A stretch of 11,239 nucleotides of DNA, taken from assembly GCA_002482925.1 (NCBI GenBank), contig DLGX01000034.1:1-11239 (forward strand). The letters are read 5' to 3'. The position numbers and the translations under genes were made by a program. Source of the DNA: Candidatus Saccharibacteria bacterium UBA7683 (GTDB lineage Bacteria; Patescibacteriota; Saccharimonadia; Saccharimonadales; UBA7683). The notes below the pieces were generated by a model, which worked only from the letters and a program-made list of their open reading frames with translations, had not been told where the DNA came from and did no database searches. Position 1 is the first letter of the stretch, and every line of letters starts with the position of its first letter. Positions 5,106 to 10,262 of this stretch are shown here, piece after piece.

Positions 5106-5114
5106 TGGTATATT
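5106..5114 (+). promoter_or_regulatory. Extended -10 for start at 5122
   Basis: TGG-TATATT is followed by 7 nt and the ATG. No Shine-Dalgarno sequence is visible. Confidence 0.62.
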
Positions 5115-5121
5115 ACTAACA

Positions 5122-5370
5122 ATGAAAAACATATTCGGAATTCTTGCTGGAGCATTCGGCATATACAGCCTTGTACCGCAAGTTTATAAATGCTATAAAA
5201 CTAAAAGTACGCGCGATCTTGCAAGCAAAACATTTATCTTTATATCTGTCGGTAACATTCTATGGATTCTACATGCTGTAGTGCGTGAAGATGTGATTTT
5301 GTTTTTCACAAACTTGATTGCTTTCGGTCTAGCAATTGCAATTGTTGTAGCGAAGTTTAAATATAAGTAG
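5122..5370 (+). CDS. SemiSWEET family transporter (PQ-loop, MtN3/saliva)
   Basis: The 82-residue protein is a canonical SemiSWEET. The first helix G-I-L-A-G-A-F-G-I-Y-S-L ends in V-P-Q-V-Y, then come the polar turn K-T-K-S-T-R-D-L-A and the second helix with S-V-G-N-I-L-W-I-L-H, where the asparagine and tryptophan are typical pore residues. The third helix is F-F-T-N-L-I-A-F-G-L-A. Characterised members are homodimers that carry mono- or disaccharides across the cytoplasmic membrane by facilitated diffusion; the sugar here is unknown. It is followed 17 nt later by a second PQ-loop gene that has its own start signal. It is closer to the standard family than either of the other two PQ-loop proteins in this window. 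Confidence 0.88.
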   Translation: MKNIFGILAGAFGIYSLVPQVYKCYKTKSTRDLASKTFIFISVGNILWILHAVVREDVILFFTNLIAFGLAIAIVVAKFKYK

Positions 5371-5372
5371 TT

Positions 5373-5381
5373 TGATATGAT
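5373..5381 (+). promoter_or_regulatory. Extended -10 for leaderless start at 5388
   Basis: TGA-TATGAT is followed by 6 nt and the ATG, entirely within the 17-nt gap behind the SemiSWEET gene. Confidence 0.66.
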
Positions 5382-5387
5382 GATTGC

Positions 5388-5723
5388 ATGACTAAATTTC
5401 TTAAACATAAACACGTAAAAAAACGACGCACTTTAATTGCTGCTAAAAAGACTAATCCGCTACTAGTAGATCGATTAACGTATATTGCTGCAGTAGTAGA
5501 GCCTATAATCACTATTCCACAGGCGGTGATTATATTTAGAGATCGTACCGCAGCGGGAATTTCACTAAGTTCTTGGGTTGGCTTCGAAATTTTGACTGCT
5601 ATTTGGATTTGGTACGCCCTAGTCCACAAAGAACGGTTGATACTTGTGTATCAAGGACTATTCTTTATTGTACAAGCTTTTGTAATTGCCGGAGCCGTTA
5701 TATACGGGGCTAGTTGGTGGTAA
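5388..5723 (+). CDS. PQ-loop (SemiSWEET-like) membrane protein, paralogue of 1971-2264
   Basis: The 111-residue protein has a strongly basic N-terminal tail (K-H-K-H-V-K-K-R-R) and three hydrophobic segments. The PQ motif appears as P-I-I-T-I-P-Q-A at the end of the first, followed by the turn D-R-T-A-A-G, I-S-L-S-S-W-V-G, and then W-Y-A-L-V-H-K before the third helix. These same landmarks (TIPQ, A-x-x-x-S-L-x-x-W, Y-x-x-x-H-K, and Q in the last helix) occur in the protein at 1971-2264, so the two are paralogues distinct from the canonical SemiSWEET next door. It should form a dimer of three-helix bundles; whether it pairs with its neighbour is unknown. The gene ends 12 nt before a strong terminator. 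Confidence 0.82.
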   Translation: MTKFLKHKHVKKRRTLIAAKKTNPLLVDRLTYIAAVVEPIITIPQAVIIFRDRTAAGISLSSWVGFEILTAIWIWYALVHKERLILVYQGLFFIVQAFVIAGAVIYGASWW

Positions 5724-5735
5724 TTCTGGAATATT

Positions 5736-5770
5736 AAAAACAAGGCTTGGTATTCAAGCCTTGTTTTTTA
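5736..5770. terminator. Bidirectional rho-independent terminator
   Basis: CAAGGCTTG (5741-5749) pairs with CAAGCCTTG (5755-5763) around a 5-nt loop, flanked by A residues on the left and T residues on the right that extend the stem and give a U-tract in either direction. It separates the convergent PQ-loop gene and the rpmG unit. Confidence 0.9.
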
Positions 5771-5781
5771 AATACAGGTTA

Positions 5782-5859
5782 TTATCTTTTTTGTTCTTTA
5801 AGCTTTTTCTTTAAAGCTCGTTTTCGTGCAGCGCCGTGCCAGTTTTTATGCTTTGCCAT
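5782..5859 (-). CDS. 25-residue strongly basic peptide behind rpmG (possible ribosomal protein)
   Basis: This short frame starts 3 nt after the rpmG stop codon and ends before the bidirectional terminator. The product begins MAKHKNWHGAARKRA and ends KEQKR; of 25 residues, 8 are Lys, 3 Arg and 2 His, with a single acidic residue. The MAK start, the length and the charge are those of tiny ribosomal proteins such as bTHX or actinobacterial bL37, but the sequence is not clearly one of these. No strong Shine-Dalgarno site is present, only a GAAG in the rpmG tail, so it may be translated by coupling to rpmG. Its position inside a ribosomal-protein transcript ending at a proper terminator is the main argument that it is real. 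Confidence 0.6.
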   Translation of the reverse strand: MAKHKNWHGAARKRALKKKLKEQKR

Positions 5860-5862
5860 AAA

Positions 5863-6069
5863 TTATCGCTTCTTCGGCTTTACTTCATTTCGGCCAAGGT
5901 TCTTCTTGGTTTCAGTGAATACTTCAACTTTTCGAGTACGTGGATTGTACTTTTTAAGGCTGAGTTTATCAGGTGTGTTTAGTGTATTTTTTTTAGTGTA
6001 ATAAAGTCGGTCGCCTGATTCTTCGCCAACTAAACCTACTAAAACTCGTTTGGTGTTCTTCTTTGCCAT
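5863..6069 (-). CDS. rpmG: 50S ribosomal protein bL33
   Basis: The 68-residue protein matches bL33: MAKKNTKRVLVGLVGEESG, then R-L-Y-Y-T-K-K-N-T-L-N-T-P-D-K-L-S-L-K-K-Y-N-P-R-T-R-K and a final V-F-T-E-T-K-K. It lacks the CxxC pairs of the zinc-binding form, so it is the C-minus type. A basic extension of about 12 residues (N-L-G-R-N-E-V-K-P-K-K-R) makes it longer than the usual 50-55 residues. It is part of the large ribosomal subunit near the E site. An extended -10 ending 8 nt before the ATG suggests a leaderless start. The 25-residue basic peptide follows 3 nt after its stop. Confidence 0.95.
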   Translation of the reverse strand: MAKKNTKRVLVGLVGEESGDRLYYTKKNTLNTPDKLSLKKYNPRTRKVEVFTETKKNLGRNEVKPKKR

Positions 6070-6077
6070 AGGACACT

Positions 6078-6086
6078 ATCTTACCA
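6078..6086 (-). promoter_or_regulatory. Extended -10 for rpmG
   Basis: On the minus strand TGG-TAAGAT ends 8 nt before the ATG at 6069. It lies in the 33-nt gap behind the gene at 6103-6399. Confidence 0.58.
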
Positions 6087-6102
6087 CATCTGTTGCCATG
6101 CT

Positions 6103-6399
6103 TCAATGACTTTCTTGGTTTATCATTAACTCAAGTTCATTGGTAATAATTTGTGCGATCGATTCTATTACGAGAGTATGTATGGGATGTTCTGAGAATG
6201 GCTCAAGGTTACAATTATTAAACCTAACGGTCGGCTCAGTTGCATTAATACGCTGTAAGAAAAACTGATGTGCTGGTGAATGCGCAGAGAGAAATGATAC
6301 TGCTCCTTCTTTGTCAGTCAGGATCATTCCGTTAAGTAGATCATTTTCATACTCCACAGGCATATGAGTAGATTCTAGATACGGATTATTCATCGGCAT
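6103..6399 (-). CDS. Hypothetical protein, 98 residues
   Basis: I do not recognise this protein. The open frame extends to a TTG at 6423, but the ATG at 6399 (product starting MPMNNPYLESTHMPVEYEND) is preferred because TGG-TACTAT ends exactly 6 nt upstream of it. A second ATG lies two codons later. The protein is soluble and mildly acidic, with the segment G-M-I-L-T-D-K-E-G-A-V-S-F-L, which reads like a pair of short strands, and a C-terminal helix (V-I-E-S-I-A-Q-I-I-T-N-E-L-E-L-M). No catalytic motif or membrane segment is seen. The stop is TGA. It sits between the tRNA operon terminator and rpmG, and a link to either is not evident. Confidence 0.6.
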   Translation of the reverse strand: MPMNNPYLESTHMPVEYENDLLNGMILTDKEGAVSFLSAHSPAHQFFLQRINATEPTVRFNNCNLEPFSEHPIHTLVIESIAQIITNELELMINQESH

Positions 6400-6405
6400 A
6401 GTTGC

Positions 6406-6414
6406 ATAGTACCA
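6406..6414 (-). promoter_or_regulatory. Extended -10 for start at 6399
   Basis: On the minus strand TGG-TACTAT is followed by 6 nt and the ATG at 6399. Confidence 0.62.
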
Positions 6415-6432
6415 TAAGCACAATGAACAAAT

Positions 6433-6452
6433 AAAAAACCACCTACTGGTGG
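6433..6452 (-). terminator. Terminator of the Thr-Tyr-Thr tRNA operon
   Basis: On the minus strand CCACC/GGTGG with an AGTA loop is followed by six T residues, 13 nt after the encoded CCA of tRNA-Thr(GGT). The stem is short but GC-rich. Confidence 0.75.
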
Positions 6453-6465
6453 AATGAATACACTA

Positions 6466-6540
<75 letters not shown>

Positions 6541-6545
6541 CTGGT

Positions 6546-6631
6546 TGGTGCTGGGAGTAGGATTCGAACCTACGAAGGCATAAGCCATCAGATTTACAGT
6601 CTGACGTGTTTGACCGCTTCACTATCCCAGC
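6546..6631 (-). tRNA. trnY: tRNA-Tyr (anticodon GTA)
   Basis: This is a class II tRNA with a long variable arm. The acceptor is GCTGGGA/TCCCAGC, the anticodon stem TCAGA/TCTGA has loop CTGTAAA, and the T stem is GTAGG/CCTAC. Discriminator A and an encoded CCA (6546-6548) are present. It is separated from tRNA-Thr(TGT) by a 125-nt spacer that contains copy A of the duplicated leader. Confidence 0.96.
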
Positions 6632-6756
6632 TCGTCAGGAATTGCTATAAAATTTTCGTTTCCAAGCAAGCTTGAAAAGCTTCAACTCGTCGCATTCCTT
6701 CCTCTCAAATTAAAAAAGTCGTTATACTTTGTATTTTAATTTGGTTTGGACCAATA
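6632..6756 (-). repeat. Leader repeat, copy A, upstream of tRNA-Tyr
   Basis: On the minus strand this spacer opens with a hairpin (6743-6706; arms CAAATTAAAA/TTTTAATTTG, with an inner AAGT/ACTT stem), then GAGAGGA, a stretch ending in AGCTTTTC, and finally GACGA directly at the tRNA 5' end. The same order of elements recurs upstream of tRNA-Thr(TGT), shifted by exactly 200 nt for the hairpin. Confidence 0.7.
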
Positions 6757-6833
6757 TGGAGCCACCTGTCGGATTCGAACCGACGACCTGCTGTTTACAA
6801 AACAGCTGCTCTAACCAGCTGAGCTAAGGTGGC
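6757..6833 (-). tRNA. trnT: tRNA-Thr (anticodon TGT)
   Basis: The cloverleaf is regular: acceptor GCCACCT/AGGTGGC, D stem GCTC/GAGC, anticodon stem GCTGT/ACAGC with loop TTTGTAA, T stem GTCGG/CCGAC with loop TTCGAAT, discriminator T, encoded CCA at 6757-6759. It is the first tRNA of the operon. It shares its 3' acceptor strand and discriminator with tRNA-Thr(GGT). Confidence 0.96.
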
Positions 6834-6943
6834 TCGTCGAAGCTGACGCTTGTGTCTTGTTTTGCCTGTGGCAAAAGCTGCAACCTTACGCTATGCTTCT
6901 CCTCTCAATTGGAATAAGTCGCTGCGCTTTGTTTTTCAAATTG
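6834..6943 (-). repeat. Leader repeat, copy B, upstream of tRNA-Thr(TGT)
   Basis: On the minus strand a 38-nt hairpin (6943-6906; arms CAATTTGAA/TTCCAATTG with one internal mismatch, inner AAG.CG/CG.CTT stem) is followed by GAGAGGA. A second strong hairpin (TTTTGCC, ACA loop, GGCAAAA; 6876-6860) comes next, and CGACGA borders the tRNA. The first hairpin is 27 of 38 identical to copy A at 6706-6743. Confidence 0.7.
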
Positions 6944-6972
6944 TAGCAACACCGTTAATTGAGAACTGTTAC

Positions 6973-7001
6973 ACTATACCTAAAATACGCGTGTTTAACA
7001 A
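6973..7001 (-). promoter_or_regulatory. Promoter of the Thr-Tyr-Thr tRNA operon
   Basis: On the minus strand TTGTTA (7001-6996) and TATAGT (6978-6973) are separated by exactly 17 nt. The first tRNA begins about 139 nt downstream, so the transcript would carry the structured leader copy B. The promoter sits just behind the TPR gene stop. Confidence 0.7.
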
Positions 7002-7017
7002 GAGTTACGAGCTCTGT

Positions 7018-7677
7018 TTACATTACTACTTTACGAGGCTGTTTGATTTTGGGAGCTTTTTGAATGCGTGTTTTTGCACGTTTCATTGCTGTTTCAATTT
7101 TCTTTGCGTCTTCGTCTCGGCCTACTTTTTTGTAGGCATCAGCTACAAGTGTATAGGTTTGGCGATTAGGTTGTAGTTTTGCTGCATGTTCTAGTGCTTC
7201 TACCATACGTTTTTCGTTGCCGAGTTTTTCTTGTACTTTTGCATAGGCAATGTAACGAATTGGAACTTCGTCTTCTTCTTCCATTGCTGATTCCATGGTG
7301 TGAGCTGCTTTTTGCAATTCGCCGATTTCCATATAGACAAGTCCGAGGTTATGCAGAGTTGATGCATTCGGTTCAAGACTATGTGCAATTTCAAAACATT
7401 CTACAGCGTGTTCAAAACTTCGTTGCTTTGCATATAAAATACCAAGACGGTTATAGGCGCCGGCATTACGTTCGTCGAACTTCAAAATAGTGAGGAGCGC
7501 ACGTTCAGCTCTTAAGAATTTATTTTCTTTTAAAGATTGGAAAGCGTCGTCCCATAAACGCTGTAATCTGTCACCTACTTTTTTGGTGACTAATTCTTCT
7601 GCCTGTTCTTCGGCATTAGCTGTGGCGTAGACTGTCCAAGCTCCGATTGCTATAAGTACTAAAAATGCAAAAATCAT
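7018..7677 (-). CDS. Membrane-anchored tetratricopeptide-repeat protein
   Basis: The 219-residue protein starts with one hydrophobic segment (MIFAFLVLIAIGAWTVYA, a membrane anchor or uncleaved signal) and then an acidic linker. At least four TPR-like helix pairs run from about residue 40 to 200, with consensus features such as A-G-A-Y-N-R-L-G-I-L-Y-A-K-Q, A-V-E-C-F-E-I-A-H-S-L-E-P-N and L-H-N-L-G-L-V-Y-M-E-I-G. The tail is very basic (K-R-A-K-T-R-I-Q-K-A-P-K-I-K). TPR domains bind partner proteins; the partner is unknown. The ATG at 7677 is preferred over the TTG one codon upstream because TGC-TATACT ends 8 nt before it. It lies 41 nt behind the delta-prime gene and has its own promoter. Confidence 0.85.
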   Translation of the reverse strand: MIFAFLVLIAIGAWTVYATANAEEQAEELVTKKVGDRLQRLWDDAFQSLKENKFLRAERALLTILKFDERNAGAYNRLGILYAKQRSFEHAVECFEIAHSLEPNASTLHNLGLVYMEIGELQKAAHTMESAMEEEDEVPIRYIAYAKVQEKLGNEKRMVEALEHAAKLQPNRQTYTLVADAYKKVGRDEDAKKIETAMKRAKTRIQKAPKIKQPRKVVM

Positions 7678-7685
7678 CAACGACT

Positions 7686-7694
7686 AGTATAGCA
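7686..7694 (-). promoter_or_regulatory. Extended -10 for start at 7677
   Basis: On the minus strand TGC-TATACT is followed by 8 nt and the ATG. Confidence 0.62.
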
Positions 7695-7718
7695 ATTCTG
7701 TGGGTATATGGCTACTTC

Positions 7719-8546
7719 TTATCCTAGTTGTTCGCAGAGTCTAGTAAGGTGGATTTTTGGATTTCCGTTGATTAATAACAGATTGCGTGAAGTTGTTTCA
7801 AGAAGCTCAGCTTGCGCAATGAGTTTAGTTTGAGTTGTTGTACTACCAGCAGATTGCTTTATAAGTGTTTGAATTATAATTGCCAGAAAAGTCAGTAATT
7901 GCTGGCTCCAGGCTTTTTCGTACTTATGTTCAATGCAGAGCATATGTCTTTGGTACACGGAACCGCTATAGAATTTTTTGGCAATCTCAATTCCTTCTTG
8001 ATGCGACTGGTATTTTACAAGATCGTTAGCCAGTGAGATATATGTGCCTGCTAGTCCATCTGAAGTGATTAGTAAGCTTTCAATGTTCACTCCAGCGTTA
8101 GCGGTTTCTTTTACCGCGCTTTTTAGAGCTTCTTTTGAAGGAACCAGCACCTCAACAAGCTGTGTACGCGAACGTATAGTAGAAAGCAACATTTCTGGTT
8201 GTGGCGCTGTTAAAACAAATGTAGTGTTCTTTGGAGGTTCTTCAAGGAGTTTTAAAAACGCGTTTTGGGCTTCTCTGCCTAGTTCCTGGGAATCTTTTAT
8301 AATCACTACCAGATTATTGCCAGTTCTTGTAAGACTATAGAGCTCTCTAATCTGATCTATGGTGATTACAGATTTTTCTTCTGGTGATTCAATTACAAAA
8401 TATTCAGCTTCGAGCTTGCTTGCTAGCCACTTGGCAGTGAAGAGCTTCCCGCTTCCTTCTTTGCCTGTTAAAAGCACGGCATGCGAAGGTTTTTTCAAAA
8501 ATGTTTCTAATTGCAGTTTGGTGCGCTGATGAAAAACAGGTTGCAT
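7719..8546 (-). CDS. holB: DNA polymerase III subunit delta-prime (clamp loader AAA+ protein)
   Basis: The 275-residue protein has the AAA+ core of the delta-prime/gamma group: L-L-T-G-K-E-G-S-G-K34-L35 as Walker A, V-V-I-I-K-D at the Walker B position without the usual acidic DExx, the diagnostic A-Q-N-A-F-L-K-L-L-E-E-P-P (93-105), and the sensor strand T-F-V-L-T-A. S-R-T (126-128) stands where the family has SRC. The Walker A loop ends in Leu instead of Ser/Thr, which fits a non-hydrolysing delta-prime rather than the tau/gamma ATPase. The C-terminal half is divergent and helical, as expected for the collar domain. Its ATG follows the rluD-type gene stop by 2 nt, so it is the last member of the trpS operon. 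It could instead be a related ATPase, but the QNALLK-type motif is convincing. Confidence 0.87.
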   Translation of the reverse strand: MQPVFHQRTKLQLETFLKKPSHAVLLTGKEGSGKLFTAKWLASKLEAEYFVIESPEEKSVITIDQIRELYSLTRTGNNLVVIIKDSQELGREAQNAFLKLLEEPPKNTTFVLTAPQPEMLLSTIRSRTQLVEVLVPSKEALKSAVKETANAGVNIESLLITSDGLAGTYISLANDLVKYQSHQEGIEIAKKFYSGSVYQRHMLCIEHKYEKAWSQQLLTFLAIIIQTLIKQSAGSTTTQTKLIAQAELLETTSRNLLLINGNPKIHLTRLCEQLG

Positions 8547-8548
8547 AA

Positions 8549-9415
8549 TTAAAAGTAGCTATTAAATATTTCGGGTTTGGGGGCTTTGAACGTAGATCGC
8601 TTACCGCCTGGCAATGTTATTTCAAGTTCTAATGCATGAAGCATTAACCGCTCAGCTGGTTCGCCTTCATAGAATTCATCTCCGACTATAGGGTGCTTTA
8701 GGTAGTCTAGGTGAACTCGAAGCTGATGGGTACGGCCTGTACGCGGTTTTAGTTCTATAAGACTGTGTAAGCCGTTAGTCTGCACAACCGTAAATTCAGT
8801 TTGCGCAGTTTTGCCATTTACGCCTGCTCTAAAAGTTGCTGGTTTTTTTGGGTTTCGTTCTATAGGTACATCTATTATGCCGTTTGGTTCTGGCATTTCA
8901 CCAGCAATAACAGCTAAGTATGTCTTCTTCACATTCCTGGTAGAAAATTGCTTTTGTAAAAAACTACTAGTTTCTTCATTTTTGGCGCAGATCATAATAC
9001 CGCTGGTGGCTCTGTCGAGTCTATGAACAATACCAGCACGATTAGTGCTCTTCCATTCGTCTGAGCCGTTTAAGTGCGGGTGAATAAAAGTCGCTACAGT
9101 GCCTTCTTTATTAAACGTACCTTTGCTATGAGCTAATACACCCAGGGGCTTGTTAATAACCAGCACGTTTTCATCTTCATAGACTATAGGTAGTTCAATA
9201 TGGTCGGGGTCTTTGTCGAGTTCAGAAAAATCGGTGGCAATACTATCGGCGGGTTTTATTACGTACTTTGTCTTCACAATTTTATCATTGACTGTAATAG
9301 AGCCCGTTTCAATAAGTTTTTCTAATGCCGAACGGGAATATTCAGGAAATAACCGTGCTAAGGTTTTATCAAGGCGCTCACCTACTTCAATTTCTGTAAT
9401 CTCAATCTTGTTCAC
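8549..9415 (-). CDS. RluA/RluD-family 23S rRNA pseudouridine synthase
   Basis: The 288-residue protein has an N-terminal S4 RNA-binding domain (G-E-R-L-D-K-T-L-A-R at 12-21 through D-K-I-V-K-T-K) and the catalytic RluA domain with motif H131-R-L-D134-R-A-T-S-G, where D134 is the nucleophile. I-N-K-P-L-G-V-L-A-H (87-96) and P-R-T-G-R-T-H-Q-L-R-V-H are also typical. The enzyme turns uridines of rRNA into pseudouridine; RluD would modify helix 69 of 23S rRNA, but RluA and RluC share these motifs, so the target is not certain. The start is GTG at 9415, overlapping the previous stop as GTGA; TACAAT ends exactly 6 nt before this GTG, so an internal leaderless transcript is also possible. Length is slightly short for RluD. 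Confidence 0.93.
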   Translation of the reverse strand: MNKIEITEIEVGERLDKTLARLFPEYSRSALEKLIETGSITVNDKIVKTKYVIKPADSIATDFSELDKDPDHIELPIVYEDENVLVINKPLGVLAHSKGTFNKEGTVATFIHPHLNGSDEWKSTNRAGIVHRLDRATSGIMICAKNEETSSFLQKQFSTRNVKKTYLAVIAGEMPEPNGIIDVPIERNPKKPATFRAGVNGKTAQTEFTVVQTNGLHSLIELKPRTGRTHQLRVHLDYLKHPIVGDEFYEGEPAERLMLHALELEITLPGGKRSTFKAPKPEIFNSYF

Positions 9416-9675
9416 TGTACTATTGTACTACTGATACGAGTAAAGCGGGGCATAGTTTTACCATTGTACTGCACGGTTTCTGAAAAGTTCTTTAATGTGC
9501 GGGTCCAAATTGTAATTCCATCGCTGTATACATCATCGTTTTCTTCGTAGTACATTGGTATATAATGCACCATAACCTCAAGTGTTTCTTCTAAGTGTGA
9601 AAGAAATAAAACTTGATACAGTTTTCTGTCCTCAGGCGTACTTTTGTAATGTTCGTAGATCCCTTGGGTGATCAT
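9412..9675 (-). CDS. DUF1653 family protein
   Basis: The 87-residue protein reads as a DUF1653 member: G-I-Y-E-H-Y-K at 5-11, Y-Q-V-L-F-L-S-H-L-E-E-T-L-E near 20-33, then V-H-Y-I-P-M-Y, W-T-R-T-L-K-N-F and a closing P-R-F. These correspond to the family's G-x-Y-x-H-x-K, H-x-E-T-x-E, Y-x-x-L-Y and W-x-R-P-x-x-x-F landmarks. The family is small, soluble and of unknown function. It overlaps the upstream HD gene by 4 nt (ATGA) and the downstream pseudouridine synthase by 4 nt (GTGA). A clear GGAGAA Shine-Dalgarno site lies 5 nt before its ATG, in contrast to the leaderless first genes of this window. Confidence 0.82.
   Translation of the reverse strand: MITQGIYEHYKSTPEDRKLYQVLFLSHLEETLEVMVHYIPMYYEENDDVYSDGITIWTRTLKNFSETVQYNGKTMPRFTRISSTIVQ
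9422..9427 (-). promoter_or_regulatory. -10-like element before the GTG start at 9415
   Basis: TACAAT on the minus strand ends 6 nt before the GTG, the spacing of the leaderless genes, but it lies inside the coding region of the DUF1653 gene and lacks the upstream TG. Confidence 0.4.
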
Positions 9676-10262
9676 AGTCGTTCTCCAAACAGTAACTGTA
9701 AAGTTTCATACTGAGGTCGCGTTTCTTCGCGTATTTCCTCAAAGAATATCTTATTATTAAAATCTTTCACTATTTTTTGAGCTGACCATAGTTTCAATGT
9801 TTCATAATTGTCGAACAATTTAGAAGAAAAAGCGAATGGATAAAAATCAGTTTGAAAATGAGCTAGTGCGTCTGCGGTCGCCAAGACTTTGCCAATACCC
9901 GAAGCTGGTTTTTCACCGTTTCTACAAGAATGATACCTGAGAGCATCATCTACAATTAGTGTTATTGTTTCACTGTCGAACTGGGTTTGTTTTAATAAGT
10001 CTCTCGCAATTTCAAGACTTAACTGATCACTGCTACTGTCTTCTCTTTCAATTTTTGTATCTGAAATATCGTGCAAAAGAGCAGCAGCTCTGCTCAGTTT
10101 GCAATCAATGTTGTATCTGTTTGCAATTTCTTCAGCTTTGTCCGCAACCCATAGCACGTGATTTATATACAACCAGTCTGCCCATCCGTCACGATTAGGA
10201 TTTTTGGCTTCGTAAAGTTCTTTTACCAAACTTTCAAGCTTTTTAAAGTCGCCAGTAGTCAT
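9672..10262 (-). CDS. HD-domain metal-dependent hydrolase
   Basis: The 196-residue protein has a complete HD signature: H35 in N-H-V-L-W, H64-D65 in A-L-L-H-D-I-S-D, H111 in R-Y-H-S-C and D131 in A-T-A-D-A-L-A-H. These residues bind one or two divalent metal ions. Proteins of this size and layout are phosphohydrolases acting on nucleotides or related phosphates, but the substrate is not evident. The ATG overlaps the trpS stop codon by one base, and AGGA sits 8 nt upstream, so it is translated from the trpS message. Its TGA stop overlaps the next ATG by 4 nt. No membrane segment or RelA/SpoT-type extra domain is present. Confidence 0.87.
   Translation of the reverse strand: MTTGDFKKLESLVKELYEAKNPNRDGWADWLYINHVLWVADKAEEIANRYNIDCKLSRAAALLHDISDTKIEREDSSSDQLSLEIARDLLKQTQFDSETITLIVDDALRYHSCRNGEKPASGIGKVLATADALAHFQTDFYPFAFSSKLFDNYETLKLWSAQKIVKDFNNKIFFEEIREETRPQYETLQLLFGERL
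9681..9686 (-). promoter_or_regulatory. Shine-Dalgarno site of the DUF1653 gene
   Basis: GGAGAA on the minus strand lies 5 nt before the ATG at 9675. It is one of only two convincing Shine-Dalgarno sites in the window, and both belong to operon-internal genes. Confidence 0.7.

Noticed and set aside
6400..6423. TTG start at 6423 for the orphan gene
   Set aside because: The eight extra codons cover the TGG-TACTAT box itself; the ATG at 6399 has the standard 6-nt spacing.
6632..6756. T-box riboswitch in front of tRNA-Tyr
   Set aside because: No T-box sequence, specifier loop or terminator/antiterminator was found, and T-boxes precede synthetase or amino-acid genes rather than tRNAs.
6850..7490. 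Plus-strand ORFs over the tRNA leader and TPR gene (6850-7176, 7179-7490)
   Set aside because: They are antisense to a clear TPR protein and a structured tRNA leader, have cysteine/leucine-rich low-sense translations and no start signal.
9412..10262. UGA recoding as in Gracilibacteria/SR1
   Set aside because: TGA terminates genes at tight 4-nt stop/start overlaps (9412 and 9672) and ends the 6103 gene, and reading through would run into unrelated frames.
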